A DNA stretch of 64,000 nt, from NCBI GenBank assembly GCA_963971405.1, contig OZ020489.1, positions 16,022,290-16,086,289 of the forward strand, given 5' to 3'. This stretch comes from Psococerastis gibbosa (Eukaryota; Arthropoda; Insecta; Psocodea; Psocidae). The position numbers and the translations under genes were made by a program. Below, piece after piece: positions 32,640-46,500 of this stretch. Positions within the stretch are counted from its first letter, which is position 1, and each line of letters starts with the position of its first letter. The notes beneath the pieces are model-generated. The model ran no database searches and was not told the origin of the DNA. It saw only the letters and a list, made by a program, of their open reading frames with translations.

Positions 32640-32775
32640 GCACTTAGCGGTTTTTGAACCCATGATCTATGCCTTGGCGGGGAAAGGAGGGGATCGAATC
32701 TCACGAAGTTCCGATTTTTCTAGATCCACTAATTTCGGTTATAACGAGGAGGTGCCTCTTCAACCTACATTAGGT
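32640..32775 (+). mobile_element. tRNA-derived SINE, diverged copy
   Basis: Shares GATTTTTCTAGATCCACTAATTTCGG-type sequence, and the gagg(t/a)gcctc tail, with the copies near 14950 and 15795; the tRNA-like head is badly decayed. Confidence 0.6.
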
Positions 32776-32784
32776 TAATGTCAG

Positions 32785-33235
32785 TAGGTATCTCTATGTA
32801 TAAAAATGAATCCCTATTTCCCTTGGTCCCGGCAACACGCGTGAACGGCTGGACCGATTTCACTAATTTTTTTTGCTGTGATTGTTATTCTCAGGAGAAT
32901 TACCTTTTTCCCGAAATCAGAGCTTAATTTTCCCATTTTCGACCCTTGTACATATTGGTTTTCCTATACTGCGAAAAACCCGATACAAAAATCCAGAACC
33001 ACTACGGCCAACTTTCCCCCCAAGTCTCCCATCTATGCCATAAGCGTTTTTCGGGGGAAATTTTCGCGGAGAAAAAATTGATTAGAAAAATTTAAAACCA
33101 CTTTGCTGCTTTACCCTATTCTTGCTCTTTACAACTGTATAACCGGTTTTGCTTCTCGACTGCCGCCTGCCGCAGGCACATGGGGGGCGGGGCCGCGAAG
33201 TTGTCCCTAGCCCCGCTTGTTATATATAAAAAAAA
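32785..33235 (+). mobile_element. possible non-autonomous Helitron-like fragment
   Basis: Starts TCTCTATGTATAAAAATGAA and carries GAACGGCTGGACCGATTT, a sequence I associate with Helitron/Helentron-like repeats in insect genomes, and ends in a GC-rich hairpin-forming stretch (near 33160-33215) before TATATATA. No Rep/helicase coding sequence. Family assignment is tentative. Confidence 0.4.
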
Positions 33236-33322
33236 TAGACAGATTAGACTATTTATACAAAACTTCAATTTTCAGTCTATGAGCAAACAGTCGTATCAAT
33301 TGGGTAATCATTCTTCATCTGT

Positions 33323-33790
33323 CTTCTTCTTCTTCTGGCTATACAGCCCGTGATGAGCTTTGGCCTCTTCGACAAGACTCCTCCAGTCATCTCGGTTTTG
33401 TACAACGCTACAGACTCCCAATTCGCAAAGGTCAGTTTCCAACTCACCCTTCCAGCGTTTTCAAGGACGTTCGGCTAGTCGTCTTCCTGTCATGCTTGCT
33501 TTGTACATCTTTTTCGGCATGCGACATCTGACAATCTTACGACGTGTCCCAGCCATCTTGTGTGTTGCGCTTTTATGAAACGGAGTAAGTCGTCTCCGTT
33601 GAGTATTGCAACTATTTCGGCGTTGTTTCTTATACGCCACTCTCCGTCTTCGCTTAGAGGTCCACAGATCCTCCTTGTTTTCTTTCTTTCCGATACTCGT
33701 TGTTTGTTTGCGTCATTGACAGTAAGATTCCAAGTTTCCGGATGTTACAATAGGTCTGATGAGGGTTTTATGTATCCTGAACTTTAGTGG
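33323..33790 (-). pseudogene. RTE-like non-LTR retrotransposon C-terminal remnant
   Basis: On the minus strand one frame reads G-E-W-R-I-R-N-N-A-E-I and T-R-W-L-G-H-V-V-R-L; after a frameshift another reads K-R-W-K-G-E-L-E-T-D and D-D-W-R-S-L-V-E-E-A. Both are hallmark tail motifs of RTE/jockey-type ORF2. It ends in an (AAG)n tail at 33334-33323, the same tail type as the 57-bp insert at 24727. Confidence 0.82.
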
Positions 33791-33857
33791 CTCTGGATAT
33801 AAGTCTTGACTTGAGTAATCTCAGGTTCGCGAAGTATGCATTGTTGGTTGCTACTAT

Positions 33858-33973
33858 TGCTTTCCAATTTATACGTAGTATAAGGAAAGCTATGTGATGG
33901 TCGAAATTTTCGATTCCGAGATTTCAACGGATTTGCACGTATTCAGGAACCCCTAAAAGTGGTTTTTACGAAA

Positions 33974-34008
<35 letters not shown>

Positions 34009-34375
34009 GCATCAATTTCCGAGCAAAATACTCGGTCGATTTTGATGAAATTTAACATGTAGGTTTACAAAAGTCATAACTCGGAACTATTTTTTTTATT
34101 TTGGGCCAATTCAATTTGGTGGGGTTTTATTCTCAAAAAACTCCAAAAAAAAACTTATTTCTCAAAAACGGCTCCAACCATTTCTTTTAAATTCTCATAT
34201 ATTGCAGTCGTTATTAATGTTGACAAAATGCGGGGGGTCGCTTGCCCTTTGATAGTTTGTTTCAGGGGGTAAAAAAATAAAAATAGCTAAATTTTAATTA
34301 AACTAAAAAATAATTTTTTTGCGAAACCTTTCTCTCGATGATTTCTACCATCAGGTATGTTTTTGGTGTTTTTGT
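33858..34375 (-). repeat. dispersed repeat E, copy 3, inverted and truncated
   Basis: The reverse complement matches the 3' half of repeat E, with a (GTCT)n microsatellite at ~33977-34010. The 5' half is missing; it ends about 200 bp before the satellite array. Confidence 0.78.
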
Positions 34376-34576
34376 TTTTTAGTTTTTTTAGTTTTTTACT
34401 AAATGTATTTCTCCCTGTTTGTAGTTATATGAGTCTTTGTAGGTAGACTCTAAACTTTATTGATATCAAAATGCAAAAAAACCCTAATATTGTAGTATTA
34501 TATGATACAAGCGGAACGGGGCCCGCTCCTTGCGCCCCTTGCGCCAGCCGCGGACATGAGAATTTTATATATAAGA
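34376..34576. other. boundary segment before satellite array
   Basis: No gene. Contains T-rich sequence and a GC-rich patch (GCGGAACGGGGCCCGCTCC, ~34511-34555) that stands out from the AT-rich surroundings, right at the edge of the satellite. Confidence 0.6.
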
Positions 34577-37500
34577 TAGCTATTTTTCATATTCTTGTCA
34601 TATGATTTTTTTCCGGCTATATTTACATCGATGAACACGCTTGAGCTATTGCTTAATGTTAAGTACAATACATTTAGTAAAAATAAGCTAAATCCAGACA
34701 CCCATGTTATTTCAAGACCTTAAAATTAAATAATATAAGTAACCAGCTATTTTCCGTATTCTTGTACTATGAATTTATTTGCAGCTATATTTACATCGGT
34801 GAACAACCTGGAGCTATTGCATAATGTTAAGTACAATACATTCAGTAAAAATAAGCTAAATGTAGACATTCATATTGCTTTCAAGACCTTAAAATTAAAT
34901 AATATAAATAAATAGCTATTAATCGTATTCTTGTACTATGAATTTATTTGCAGCTATATTTACATCGGTGAACAACCTGGAGCTATTGCATAATGTTAAG
35001 TACAATACATTCAGTAAAAATAAGCTAAATGTAGGCATTCATATTGCTTTCAAGACCTTAAAATTAAATAATATAAATAAATAGCTATTTTTCGTATTCT
35101 TGTATTATCAATTTTTTTGCAGCTGTATTTACATCGAAGAACACACTTGAGCTATTGCTTAATGTTAAGTACAATAAATTTAGTAAACATAAGCTAAATG
35201 TAGACACCCATATTATTTCAAGACCTTAAAATTAAATAATATATGTAAATAGCTATTTTTCGTATTCTTGTAATATGAATTTTTTTGCAGCTATATTTAC
35301 ATCGATGAACACGCTTGGGCTATTGCTTAATGTTAAGTACAATATATTCAGTAAAAATAAGCTAAATGTTGACACCCATATTATTTCAAGACCTTAAAAT
35401 TAAATAATATATGTAAATAGCTATTATTCATATTCTTGTACTATGAATTTTTTTGCAGCTATATATTTACATCGATAAACACGCTTGAGCTATTTTATAA
35501 TTTTAAGTACAATACATTTAGTAAAAAAAATATGCTAAATGTAGACACCCATATTATTTCAAGACCTTAAAATTAAATAATATATGTAAATAGCTATTTT
35601 TCGTATTCTTGTATTTTGAATTTTTTGCAGCTACATTTACATCGACGAACACGCTTGGGCTATTGCTTAATGTTAAGTACAATATATTCAGTAAAAATAA
35701 GCTAAATGTTGACACCCATATTATTGCAAGACTTTAAAATTAAATAATATTAGTAAACAGCTATTATTCATATTCTTGTATTTTGAATTTTTTTGCAGCT
35801 ACATTTACATCGACGAACACGCTTGGGCTATTGCTTAATGTTAAGTACAATATATTCAGTAAAAATAAGCTAAATGTTGACACCCATATTATTTCAAGAC
35901 CTTAAAATTAAATAATATTAGTAAACAGCCATTATTCATATTCTTGTACTATGAATTTTTTTGCAGCTATATATTTACATCGATAAACACGCTTGAGCTA
36001 TTTTATAATTTTAAGTACAATACATTTAGTAAAGAAAATATGCTAAATGTAGACACCCATATTATTTCAAGACCTTAAAATTAAATAATATATGTAAATA
36101 GCTATTTTTCGTATTCTTGTAATATGAATTTTTTTGCAGTTATATTTACATCGATGAACACGCTTGGGCTATTGCTTAATGTTAAGTACAATATATTCAG
36201 TAAAAATAAGCTAAATGTTGACACCCATATTATTTCAAGACCTTAAAATTGAATAATATTAGTAAACAGCTATTATTCATATTCTTGTACTATGAATTTT
36301 TTTGCAGCTATATATTTACATCGACGAACACGCTTGGGCTATTGCTTAATGTTAAGTACAATATATTCAGTAAAAATAAGCTAAATGTTGACACCCATAT
36401 TATTTCAAGACCTTAAAATTAAATAATATATGTAAATAGCTATTTTTCGTATTCTTGTATTTTGAATTTTTTTGCAGCTACACTTACATCGACGAACACG
36501 CTTGGGCTATTGCTTAATGTTAAGTACAATATATTCAGTAAAAATAAGCTAAATGTTGACACCCATATTATTTCAAGACCTTAAAATTAAATAATATTAG
36601 TAAACAGCTATTATTCATATTCTTGTAATATGAATTTTTTTGCAGCTATATATTTACATCGATAAACACGCTTGAGCTATTTTATAATTTTAAGTACAAT
36701 ACATATAGTAAAAAAAATATGCTAAATGTAGACACCCATATTATTTCAAGACCTTAAAATTAAATAATATATGTAAATAGCTATTTTTCGTATTCTTGTA
36801 TTTTGAATTTTTTTGCAGCTACATTTACATCGACGAACACGCATGGGCTATTGCTTAATGTTAAGTACAATATATTCAGTAAAAATAAGCTAAATGTTGA
36901 CACCCATATTATTTCAAGACCTTAAAATTAAATAATATTAGTAAACAGCCATTATTCATATTCTTGTACTATGAATTTTTCTGCAGCTATATATTTACAT
37001 CGATAAACACGCTTGAGCTATTTTATAATTTTAAGTACAATACATTTAGTAAAAAAAATATGCTAAATGTAGACACCCATATTATTTCAAGACCTTAAAA
37101 TTAAATAATATATGTAAATAGCTATTTTTCGTATTCTTGTAATATGAATTTTTTTGCAGTTATATTTACATCGATGAACACGCTTCGGCTATTGCTTAAT
37201 GTTAAGTACAATATATTCAGTAAAAATAAGCTAAATGTTGACACCCATATTATTTCAAGACCTTAAAATTAAATAATATATGTAAATAGCTATTATTCAT
37301 ATTCTTGTACTATGATTTTTTTTGCAGTTATATTTACATCGATGAACACGCTTGGGCTATTGCTTAATGTTAAGTACAATATATTCAGTAAAAATAAGCT
37401 AAATGTTGACACCCATATTATTTCAAGACCTTAAAATTAAATAATATTAGTAAACAGCTATTATTCATATTCTTGTACTATGAATTTTTTTGCAGCTATA

Positions 37501-40500
37501 TATTTACATCGATAAACACGCTTGAGCTATTTTATAATTTTAAGTACAATACATTTAGTAAAAAAAATATGCTAAATGTAGACACCCATATTATTTCAAG
37601 ACCTTAAAATTAAATAATATATGTCAATAGCTATTATTCATATTCTTGTACTATGAATTTTTTTGCAGCTATATATTTACATCGATAATCACGCTTGAGC
37701 TATTTTATAATTTTAAGTACAAGACATTTAGTAAAAAAAATATGCTAAATGTAGACACCCATATTATTTCAAGACCTTAAAATTAAATAATATATGTAAA
37801 TAGCTATTTTTCGTATTCTTGTATTTTGAATTTTTTGCAGCTACATTTACATCGACGAACACGCTTGGGCTATTGCTTAATGTTAAGTACAATATATTCA
37901 GTAAAAATAAGCTAAATGTTGACACCCATATTATTTCAAGACCTTAAAATTGAATAATATTAGTAAACAGCTATTATTCATATTCTTGTACTATGAATTT
38001 TTTTGCAGCTATATATTTACATCGACGAACACGCTTGGGCTATTGCTTAATGTTAAGTACAATATATTCAGTAAAAATAAGCTAAATGTTGACACCCATA
38101 TTATTTCAAGACCTTAAAATTAAATAATATATGTAAATAGCTATTTTTCGTATTCTTGTATTTTGAATTTTTTTGCAGCTACACTTACATCGACGAACAC
38201 GCTTGGGCTATTGCTTAATGTTAAGTACAATATATTCAGTAAAAATAAGCTAAATGTTGACACCCATATTATTTCAAGACCTTAAAATTAAATAATATTA
38301 GTAAACAGCTATTATTCATATTCTTGTAATATGAATTTTTTTGCAGCTATATATTTACATCGATAAACACGCTTGAGCTATTTTATAATTTTAAGTACAA
38401 TACATATAGTTAAAAAAATATGCTAAATGTAGACACCCATATTATTTCAAGACCTTAAAATTAAATAATATATGTAAATAGCTATTTTTCGTATTCTTGT
38501 ATTTTGAATTTTTTTGCAGCTACATTTACATCGACGAACACGCATGGGCTATTGCTTAATGTTAAGTACAATATATTCAGTAAAAATAAGCTAAATGTTG
38601 ACACCCATATTATTTCAAGACCTTAAAATTAAATAATATTAGTAAACAGCCATTATTCATATTCTTGTACTATGAATTTTTCTGCAGCTATATATTTACA
38701 TCGATAAACACGCTTGAGCTATTTTATAATTTTAAGTACAATACATTTAGTAAAAAAAATATGCTAATTGTAGACACCCATATTATTTCAAGACCTTAAA
38801 ATTAAATAATATATGTAAATAGCTATTTTTCGTATTCTTGTAATATGAATTTTTTTGCAGTTATATTTACATCGATGAACACGCTTCGGCTATTGCTTAA
38901 TGTTAAGTACAATATATTCAGTAAAAATAAGCTAAATGTTGACACCCATATTATTTCAAGACCTTAAAATTAAATAATATATGTAAATAGCTATTATTCA
39001 TATTCTTGTACTATGATTTTTTTTGCAGTTATATTTACATCGATGAACACGCTTGGGCTATTGCTTAATGTTAAGTACAATATATTCAGTAAAAATAAGC
39101 TAAATGTTGACACCCATATTATTTCAAGACCTTAAAATTAAATAATATTAGTAAACAGCTATTATTCATATTCTTGTACTATGAATTTTTTTGCAGCTAT
39201 ATATTTACATCGATAAACACGCTTGAGCTATTTTATAATTTTAAGTACAATACATTTAGTAAAAAAAATATGCTAAATGTAGACACCCATATTATTTCAA
39301 GACCTTAAAATTAAATAATATATGTAAATAGCTATTATTCATATTCTTGTACTATGAATTTTTTTGCAGCTATATATTTACATCGATAATCACGCTTGAG
39401 CTATTTTATAATTTTAAGTACAAGACATTTAGTAAAAAAAATATGCTAAATGTAGACACCCATATTATTTCAAGACCTTAAAATTAAATAATATATGTAA
39501 ATAGCTATTTTTCGTATTCTTGTATTTTGAATTTTTTGCAGCTACATTTACATCGACGAACACGCTTGGGCTATTGCTTAATGTTAAGTACAATATATTC
39601 AGTAAAAATAAGCTAAATGTTGACACCCATATTATTTCAAGACCTTAAAATTGAATAATATTAGTAAACAGCTATTATTCATATTCTTGTACTATGAATT
39701 TTTTTGCAGCTATATATTTACATCGACGAACACGCTTGGGCTATTGCTTAATGTTAAGTACAATATATTCAGTAAAAATAAGCTAAATGTTGACACCCAT
39801 ATTATTTCAAGACCTTAAAATTAAATAATATATGTAAATAGCTATTTTTCGTATTCTTGTATTTTGAATTTTTTTGCAGCTACACTTACATCGACGAACA
39901 CGCTTGGGCTATTGCTTAATGTTAAGTACAATATATTCAGTAAAAATAAGCTAAATGTTGACACCCATATTATTTCAAGACCTTAAAATTAAATAATATT
40001 AGTAAACAGCCATTATTCATATTCTTGTACTATGATTTTTTTTGCAGTTATATTTACATCGATGAACACGCTTGGGCTATTGCTTAATGTTAAGTACAAT
40101 ATATTCAGTAAAAATAAGCTAAATGTTGACACCCATATTATTTCAAGACCTTAAAATTAAATAATATTAGTAAACAGCTATTATTCATATTCTTGTACTA
40201 TGAATTTTTTTGCAGCTATATATTTACATCGATAAACACGCTTGAGCTATTTTATAATTTTAAGTACAATACATTTAGTAAAAAAAATATGCTAAATGTA
40301 GACACCCATATTATTTCAAGACCTTAAAATTAAATAATATATGTAAATAGCTATTATTCATATTCTTGTACTATGAATTTTTTTGCAGCTATATATTTAC
40401 ATCGATAATCACGCTTGAGCTATTTTATAATTTTAAGTACAAGACATTTAGTAAAAAAAATATGCTAAATGTAGACACCCATATTATTTCAAGACCATAA

Positions 40501-43500
40501 AATTAAATAATATATGTAAATAGCTATTTTTCGTATTCTTGTATTTTGAATTTTTTGCAGCTACATTTACATCGATGAACACGCTTGGGCTATTGCTTAA
40601 TGTTAAGTACAATATATTCAGTAAAAATAAGCTAAATGTTGACACCCATATTATTTCAAGACCTTAAAATTAAATAATATATGTAAATAGCTATTATTCA
40701 TATTCTTGTCCTATGATTTTTTTGCAGTTATATTTACATCGATGAACACGCTTGGGCTATTGCTTAATGTTAAGTACAATATATGCAGTAAAAATGAGCT
40801 AAATGTTGACACCCATATTATTTCAAGACCTTAAAATTAAATAATATTAGTAAACAGCTATTATTCATATTCTTGTACTATGAATTTTTTTGCAGCTATA
40901 TATTTACATCGACGAACACGCTTGGGCTATTGCTTAATGTTAAGTACAATATATTCAGTAAAAATAAGCTAAATGTTGACACCCATATTATTTCAAGACC
41001 TTAAAATTAAATAATATATGTAAATAGCTATTTTTCGTATTCTTGTATTTTGAATTTTTTTGCAGCTACACTTACATCTACGAACACGCTTGGGCTATTG
41101 CTTAATGTTAAGTACAATATATTCAGTAAAAATAAGCTAAATGTTGACACCCATATTATTTCAAGACCTTAAAATTAAATAATATTAGTAAACAGCTATT
41201 ATTCATATTCTTGTACTATGAATTTTTTTGCAGCTATATATTTACATCGATAAACACGCTTGAGCTATTTTATAATTTTAAGTACAATACATTTAGTAAA
41301 AAAAATATGCTAAATGTAGACACCCATATTATTTCAAGACCTTAAAATTAAATAATATTAGTAAACAGCCATTATTCATATTCTTGTACTATGAATTTTT
41401 TTGCAGCTATATATTTACATCGATAAACACGCTTGAGCTATTTTATAATTTTAAGTACAATACATTTAGTAAAAAAATATGCTAAATGTAGACACCCATA
41501 TTATTTCAAGACCTTAAAATTAAATAATATATGTAAATAGCTATTTTTCGTATTCTTGTATTTTGAATTTTTTTGCAGCTACATTTACATCGACGAACAC
41601 GCTTGGGCTATTGCTTAATGTTAAGTACAATATATTCAGTAAAAATAAGCTAAATGTTGACACCCATATTATTTCAAGACCTTAAAATTAAATAATATTA
41701 GTAAACAGCCATTATTCATATTCTTGTACTATGAATTTTTTTGCAGCTATATATTTACATCGATAAACACGCTTGAGCTATTTTATAATTTTAAGTACAA
41801 TACATTTAGTAAAAAAAATATGCTAAATGTAGACACCCATATTATTTCAAGACCTTAAAATTAAATAATATATGTAAATAGCTATTTTTCGTATTCTTGT
41901 ATTTTGAATTTTTTGCAGCTACATTTACATCGACGAACACGCTTGGGCTATTGCTTAATGTTAAGTACAATATATTCAGTAAAAATAAGCTAAATGTTGA
42001 CACCCATATTATTTCAAGACCTTAAAATTGAATAATATTAGTAAACAGCTATTATTCATATTCTTGTACTATGAATTTTTTTGCAGCTATATATTTACAT
42101 CGACGAACACGCTTGGGCTATTGCTTAATGTTAAGTACAATATATTCAGTAAAAATAAGCTAAATGTTGACACCCATATTATTTCAAGACCTTAAAATTA
42201 AATAATATATGTAAATAGCTATTTTTCGTATTCTTGTATTTTGAATTTTTTTGCAGCTACACTTACATCGACGAACACGCTTGGGCTATTGCTTAATGTT
42301 AAGTACAATATATTCAGTAAAAATAAGCTAAATGTTGACACCCATATTATTTCAAGACCTTAAAATTAAATAATATTAGTAAACAGCTATTATTCATATT
42401 CTTGTAATATGAATTTTTTTGCAGCTATATATTTACATCGATAAACACGCTTGAGCTATTTTATAATTTTAAGTACAATACATATAGTAAAAAAAATATG
42501 CTAAATGTAGACACCCATATTATTTCAAGACCTTAAAATTAAATAATATATGTAAATAGCTATTTTTCGTATTCTTGTATTTTGAATTTTTTTGCAGCTA
42601 CATTTACATCGACGAACACGCATGGGCTATTGCTTAATGTTAAGTACAATATATTCAGTAAAAATAAGCTAAATGTTGACACCCATATTATTGCAAGACT
42701 TTAAAATTAAATAATATTAGTAAACAGCTATTATTCATATTCTTGTATTTTGAATTTTTTGCAGCTACATTTACATCGACGAACACGCTTGGGCTATTGC
42801 TTAATGTTAAGTACAATATATTCAGTAAAAATAAGCTAAATGTTGACACCCATATTATTTCAAGACCTTAAAATTGAATAATATTAGTAAACAGCTATTA
42901 TTCATATTCTTGTACTATGAATTTTTTTGCAGCTATATATTTACATCGACGAACACGCTTGGGCTATTGCTTAATGTTAAGTACAATATATTCAGTAAAA
43001 ATAAGCTAAATGTTGACACCCATATTATTTCAAGACCTTAAAATTAAATAATATATGTAAATAGCTATTTTTCGTATTCTTGTATTTTGAATTTTTTTGC
43101 AGCTACACTTACATCGACGAACACGCTTGGGCTATTGCTTAATGTTAAGTACAATATATTCAGTAAAAATAAGCTAAATGTTGACACCCATATTATTTCA
43201 AGACCTTAAAATTAAATAATATTAGTAAACAGCTATTATTCATATTCTTGTACTATGAATTTTTTTGCAGCTATATATTTACATCGATAAACACGCTTGA
43301 GCTATTTTTATAATTTTAAGTACAATACATTTAGTAAAAAAAATATGCTAAATGTAGACACCCATATTATTTCAAGACCTTAAAATTAAATAATATATGT
43401 AAATAGCTATTTTTCGTATTCTTGTATTTTGAATTTTTTTTGCAGCTACACTTACATCGACGAACACGCTTGGGCTATTGCTTAATGTTAAGTACAATAT

Positions 43501-46500
43501 ATTCAGTAAAAATAAGCTAAATGTTGACACCCATATTATTTCAAGACCTTAAAATTAAATAATATATGTAAATAGCTATTTTTCGTATTCTTGTATTTTG
43601 AATTTTTTTGCAGCTACACTTACATCGACGAACACGCTTGGGCTATTGCTTAATGTTAAGTACAATATATTCAGTAAAAATAAGCTAAATGTTGACACCC
43701 ATATTATTTCAAGACCTTAAAATTAAATAATATTAGTAAACAGCTATTATTCATATTCTTGTAATATGAATTTTTTTGCAGCTATATATTTACATCGATA
43801 AACACGCTTGAGCTATTTTATAATTTTAAGTACAATACATATAGTAAAAAAAATATGCTAAATGTAGACACCCATATTATTTCAAGACCTTAAAATTAAA
43901 TAATATATGTAAATAGCTATTTTTCGTATTCTTGTATTTTGAATTTTTTTGCAGCTACATTTACATCGACGAACACGCATGGGCTATTGCTTAATGTTAA
44001 GTACAATATATTCAGTAAAAATAAGCTAAATGTTGACACCCATATTATTTCAAGACCTTAAAATTAAATAATATTAGTAAACAGCCATTATTCATATTCT
44101 TGTACTATGAATTTTTCTGCAGCTATATATTTACATCGATAAACACGCTTGAGCTATTTTATAATTTTAAGTACAATACATTTAGTAAAAAAAATATGCT
44201 AAATGTAGACACCCATATTATTTCAAGACCTTAAAATTAAATAATATATGTAAATAGCTATTTTTCGTATTCTTGTAATATGAATTTTTTTGCAGTTATA
44301 TTTACATCGATGAACACGCTTCGGCTATTGCTTAATGTTAAGTACAATATATTCAGTAAAAATAAGCTAAATGTTGACACCCATATTATTTCAAGACCTT
44401 AAAATTAAATAATATATGTAAATAGCTATTTTTCGTATTCTTGTATTTTGAATTTTTTTGCAGCTACACTTACATCGACGAACACGCTTGGGCTATTGCT
44501 TAATGTTAAGTACAATATATTCAGTAAAAATAAGCTAAATGTTGACACCCATATTATTTCAAGACCTTAAAATTAAATAATATTAGTAAACAGCTATTAT
44601 TCATATTCTTGTAATATGAATTTTTTTGCAGCTATATATTTACATCGATAAACACGCTTGAGCTATTTTATAATTTTAAGTACAATACATATAGTAAAAA
44701 AAATATGCTAAATGTAGACACCCATATTATTTCAAGACCTTAAAATTAAATAATATATGTAAATAGCTATTTTTCGTATTCTTGTATTTTGAATTTTTTT
44801 GCAGCTACATTTACATCGACGAACACGCATGGGCTATTGCTTAATGTTAAGTACAATATATTCAGTAAAAATAAGCTAAATGTTGACACCCATATTATTT
44901 CAAGACCTTAAAATTAAATAATATTAGTAAACAGCCATTATTCATATTCTTGTACTATGAATTTTTCTGCAGCTATATATTTACATCGATAAACACGCTT
45001 GAGCTATTTTATAATTTTAAGTACAATACATTTAGTAAAAAAAATATGCTAAATGTAGACACCCATATTATTTCAAGACCTTAAAATTAAATAATATATG
45101 TAAATAGCTATTTTTCGTATTCTTGTAATATGAATTTTTTTGCAGTTATATTTACATCGATGAACACGCTTCGGCTATTGCTTAATGTTAAGTACAATAT
45201 ATTCAGTAAAAATAAGCTAAATGTTGACACCCATATTATTTCAAGACCTTAAAATTAAATAATATATGTAAATAGCTATTATTCATATTCTTGTACTATG
45301 ATTTTTTTTGCAGTTATATTTACATCGATGAACACGCTTGGGCTATTGCTTAATGTTAAGTACAATATATTCAGTAAAAATAAGCTAAATGTTGACACCC
45401 ATATTATTTCAAGACCTTAAAATTAAATAATATTAGTAAACAGCTATTATTCATATTCTTGTACTATGAATTTTTTTGCAGCTATATATTTACATCGATA
45501 AACACGCTTGAGCTATTTTATAATTTTAAGTACAATACATTTAGTAAAAAAAATATGCTAAATGTAGACACCCATATTATTTCAAGACCTTAAAATTAAA
45601 TAATATATGTCAATAGCTATTATTCATATTCTTGTACTATGAATTTTTTTGCAGCTATATATTTACATCGATAATCACGCTTGAGCTATTTTATAATTTT
45701 AAGTACAAGACATTTAGTAAAAAAAATATGCTAAATGTAGACACCCATATTATTTCAAGACCTTAAAATTAAATAATATATGTAAATAGCTATTTTTCGT
45801 ATTCTTGTATTTTGAATTTTTTGCAGCTACATTTACATCGACGAACACGCTTGGGCTATTGCTTAATGTTAAGTACAATATATTCAGTAAAAATAAGCTA
45901 AATGTTGACACCCATATTATTTCAAGACCTTAAAATTGAATAATATTAGTAAACAGCTATTATTCATATTCTTGTACTATGAATTTTTTTGCAGCTATAT
46001 ATTTACATCGACGAACACGCTTGGGCTATTGCTTAATGTTAAGTACAATATATTCAGTAAAAATAAGCTAAATGTTGACACCCATATTATTTCAAGACCT
46101 TAAAATTAAATAATATATGTAAATAGCTATTTTTCGTATTCTTGTATTTTGAATTTTTTTGCAGCTACACTTACATCGACGAACACGCTTGGGCTATTGC
46201 TTAATGTTAAGTACAATATATTCAGTAAAAATAAGCTAAATGTTGACACCCATATTATTTCAAGACCTTAAAATTAAATAATATTAGTAAACAGCTATTA
46301 TTCATATTCTTGTAATATGAATTTTTTTGCAGCTATATATTTACATCGATAAACACGCTTGAGCTATTTTATAATTTTAAGTACAATACATATAGTAAAA
46401 AAAATATGCTAAATGTAGACACCCATATTATTTCAAGACCTTAAAATTAAATAATATATGTAAATAGCTATTTTTCGTATTCTTGTATTTTGAATTTTTT

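Noticed and set aside
33360-33787. Two plus-strand ORFs of 72 and 75 codons
   Set aside because: They are antisense to a recognisable minus-strand RTE-like reverse-transcriptase tail.
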